63,742 nt of DNA from CAZJHX01 sp964545715. Its GTDB lineage: Bacteria > Myxococcota_A > UBA9042 > GCA-2863065. The stretch lies in contig CAZJHX010000053.1 of assembly GCA_964545715.1 (NCBI GenBank), positions 1-63,742 of the forward strand, in the 5' to 3' direction. This document shows, in pieces, positions 63,723 through 63,742 of this stretch (positions are counted from its first letter, which is position 1; every line of letters starts with the position of its first letter). A program made the position numbers and the translations under genes. The notes under the pieces are model-generated. The model ran no database searches and was not told where the DNA came from. It saw nothing but the letters and a program-made list of their open reading frames with translations.

Positions 63723-63742
63723 CTAAGCCAGGGCAGGGTGCG

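Overview
High-GC bacterial DNA, about two thirds G+C by eye. It is packed with lipoproteins, FadL-type outer-membrane barrels and other secreted proteins, and carries MYXO-CTERM-like C-terminal tails. This points to the Myxococcota / former Deltaproteobacteria, possibly an uncultured lineage: there is a 100-N scaffold gap at 51010-51109 and the window is cut inside a gene at both ends. No rRNA, tRNA, CRISPR array, plasmid or phage module is visible; the only mobile-type gene is a RAYT/IS200-like transposase.

Layout. 1-3451: end of an alpha/beta hydrolase, a lipoprotein and a large beta-propeller lipoprotein. 3454-11406 (minus): an unbroken, overlapping run starting with ku, then a MerR-TPR protein, a lipoprotein, two FadL-like barrels, two lipoproteins, and a DUF3311/sodium:solute symporter pair. 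11435-17292 (plus): ligD (PE-LIG-POL) coupled to a giant Ig-stalk metallopeptidase. ku and ligD form an NHEJ locus, but ku carries a frameshift. 17273-18795 (minus): a frameshifted carboxypeptidase-regulatory-like protein. 19001: RAYT. 19745-27224 (minus): an envelope operon (OMP, three lipoproteins, MenH-like hydrolase) ending in a solitary N6-adenine methyltransferase. 27397-37846 (plus): a complete, expanded MoxR-Bat operon. 37850-40744 (minus): TlpA-type lipoprotein, lipoprotein, and a PHP protein with an RGG tail. 40859-47899 (plus): a GT2 glycosyltransferase and AsnB, then a HAD / nucleotidyltransferase / inositol-3-phosphate synthase / cystathionine beta-synthase operon. 47944-50809: secreted HhH-like protein, two paralogous lipoproteins and an AMIN-like protein. 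50850-52737: a histone-H1-like tail joined across the gap to a GT-A-like domain. 52762-54429: recN, divergent from a lipase. 55229-57465: tandem matrixin protease and a secreted protein. 57538-59582: larB-larC. 59802-63472: KtrA/TrkH potassium uptake with a HAMP-PAS protein.

Two expression patterns recur. First, many transcription-unit heads have a -10 hexamer, usually extended (TGn), only 6-11 nt before the start codon, implying leaderless mRNAs; ku/ligD and recN/lipase each seem to share one bidirectional -10 element. Second, several genes make sense only if translation begins at CTG, often in a CTGA stop-start overlap.

No single completely novel system is proven. The best leads are the histone-tail/GT-A protein, the doubled matrixin with an internal sorting tail and signal peptide, the leaderless/CTG-start expression style, the extended Bat operon, and the ku frameshift beside an intact ligD.
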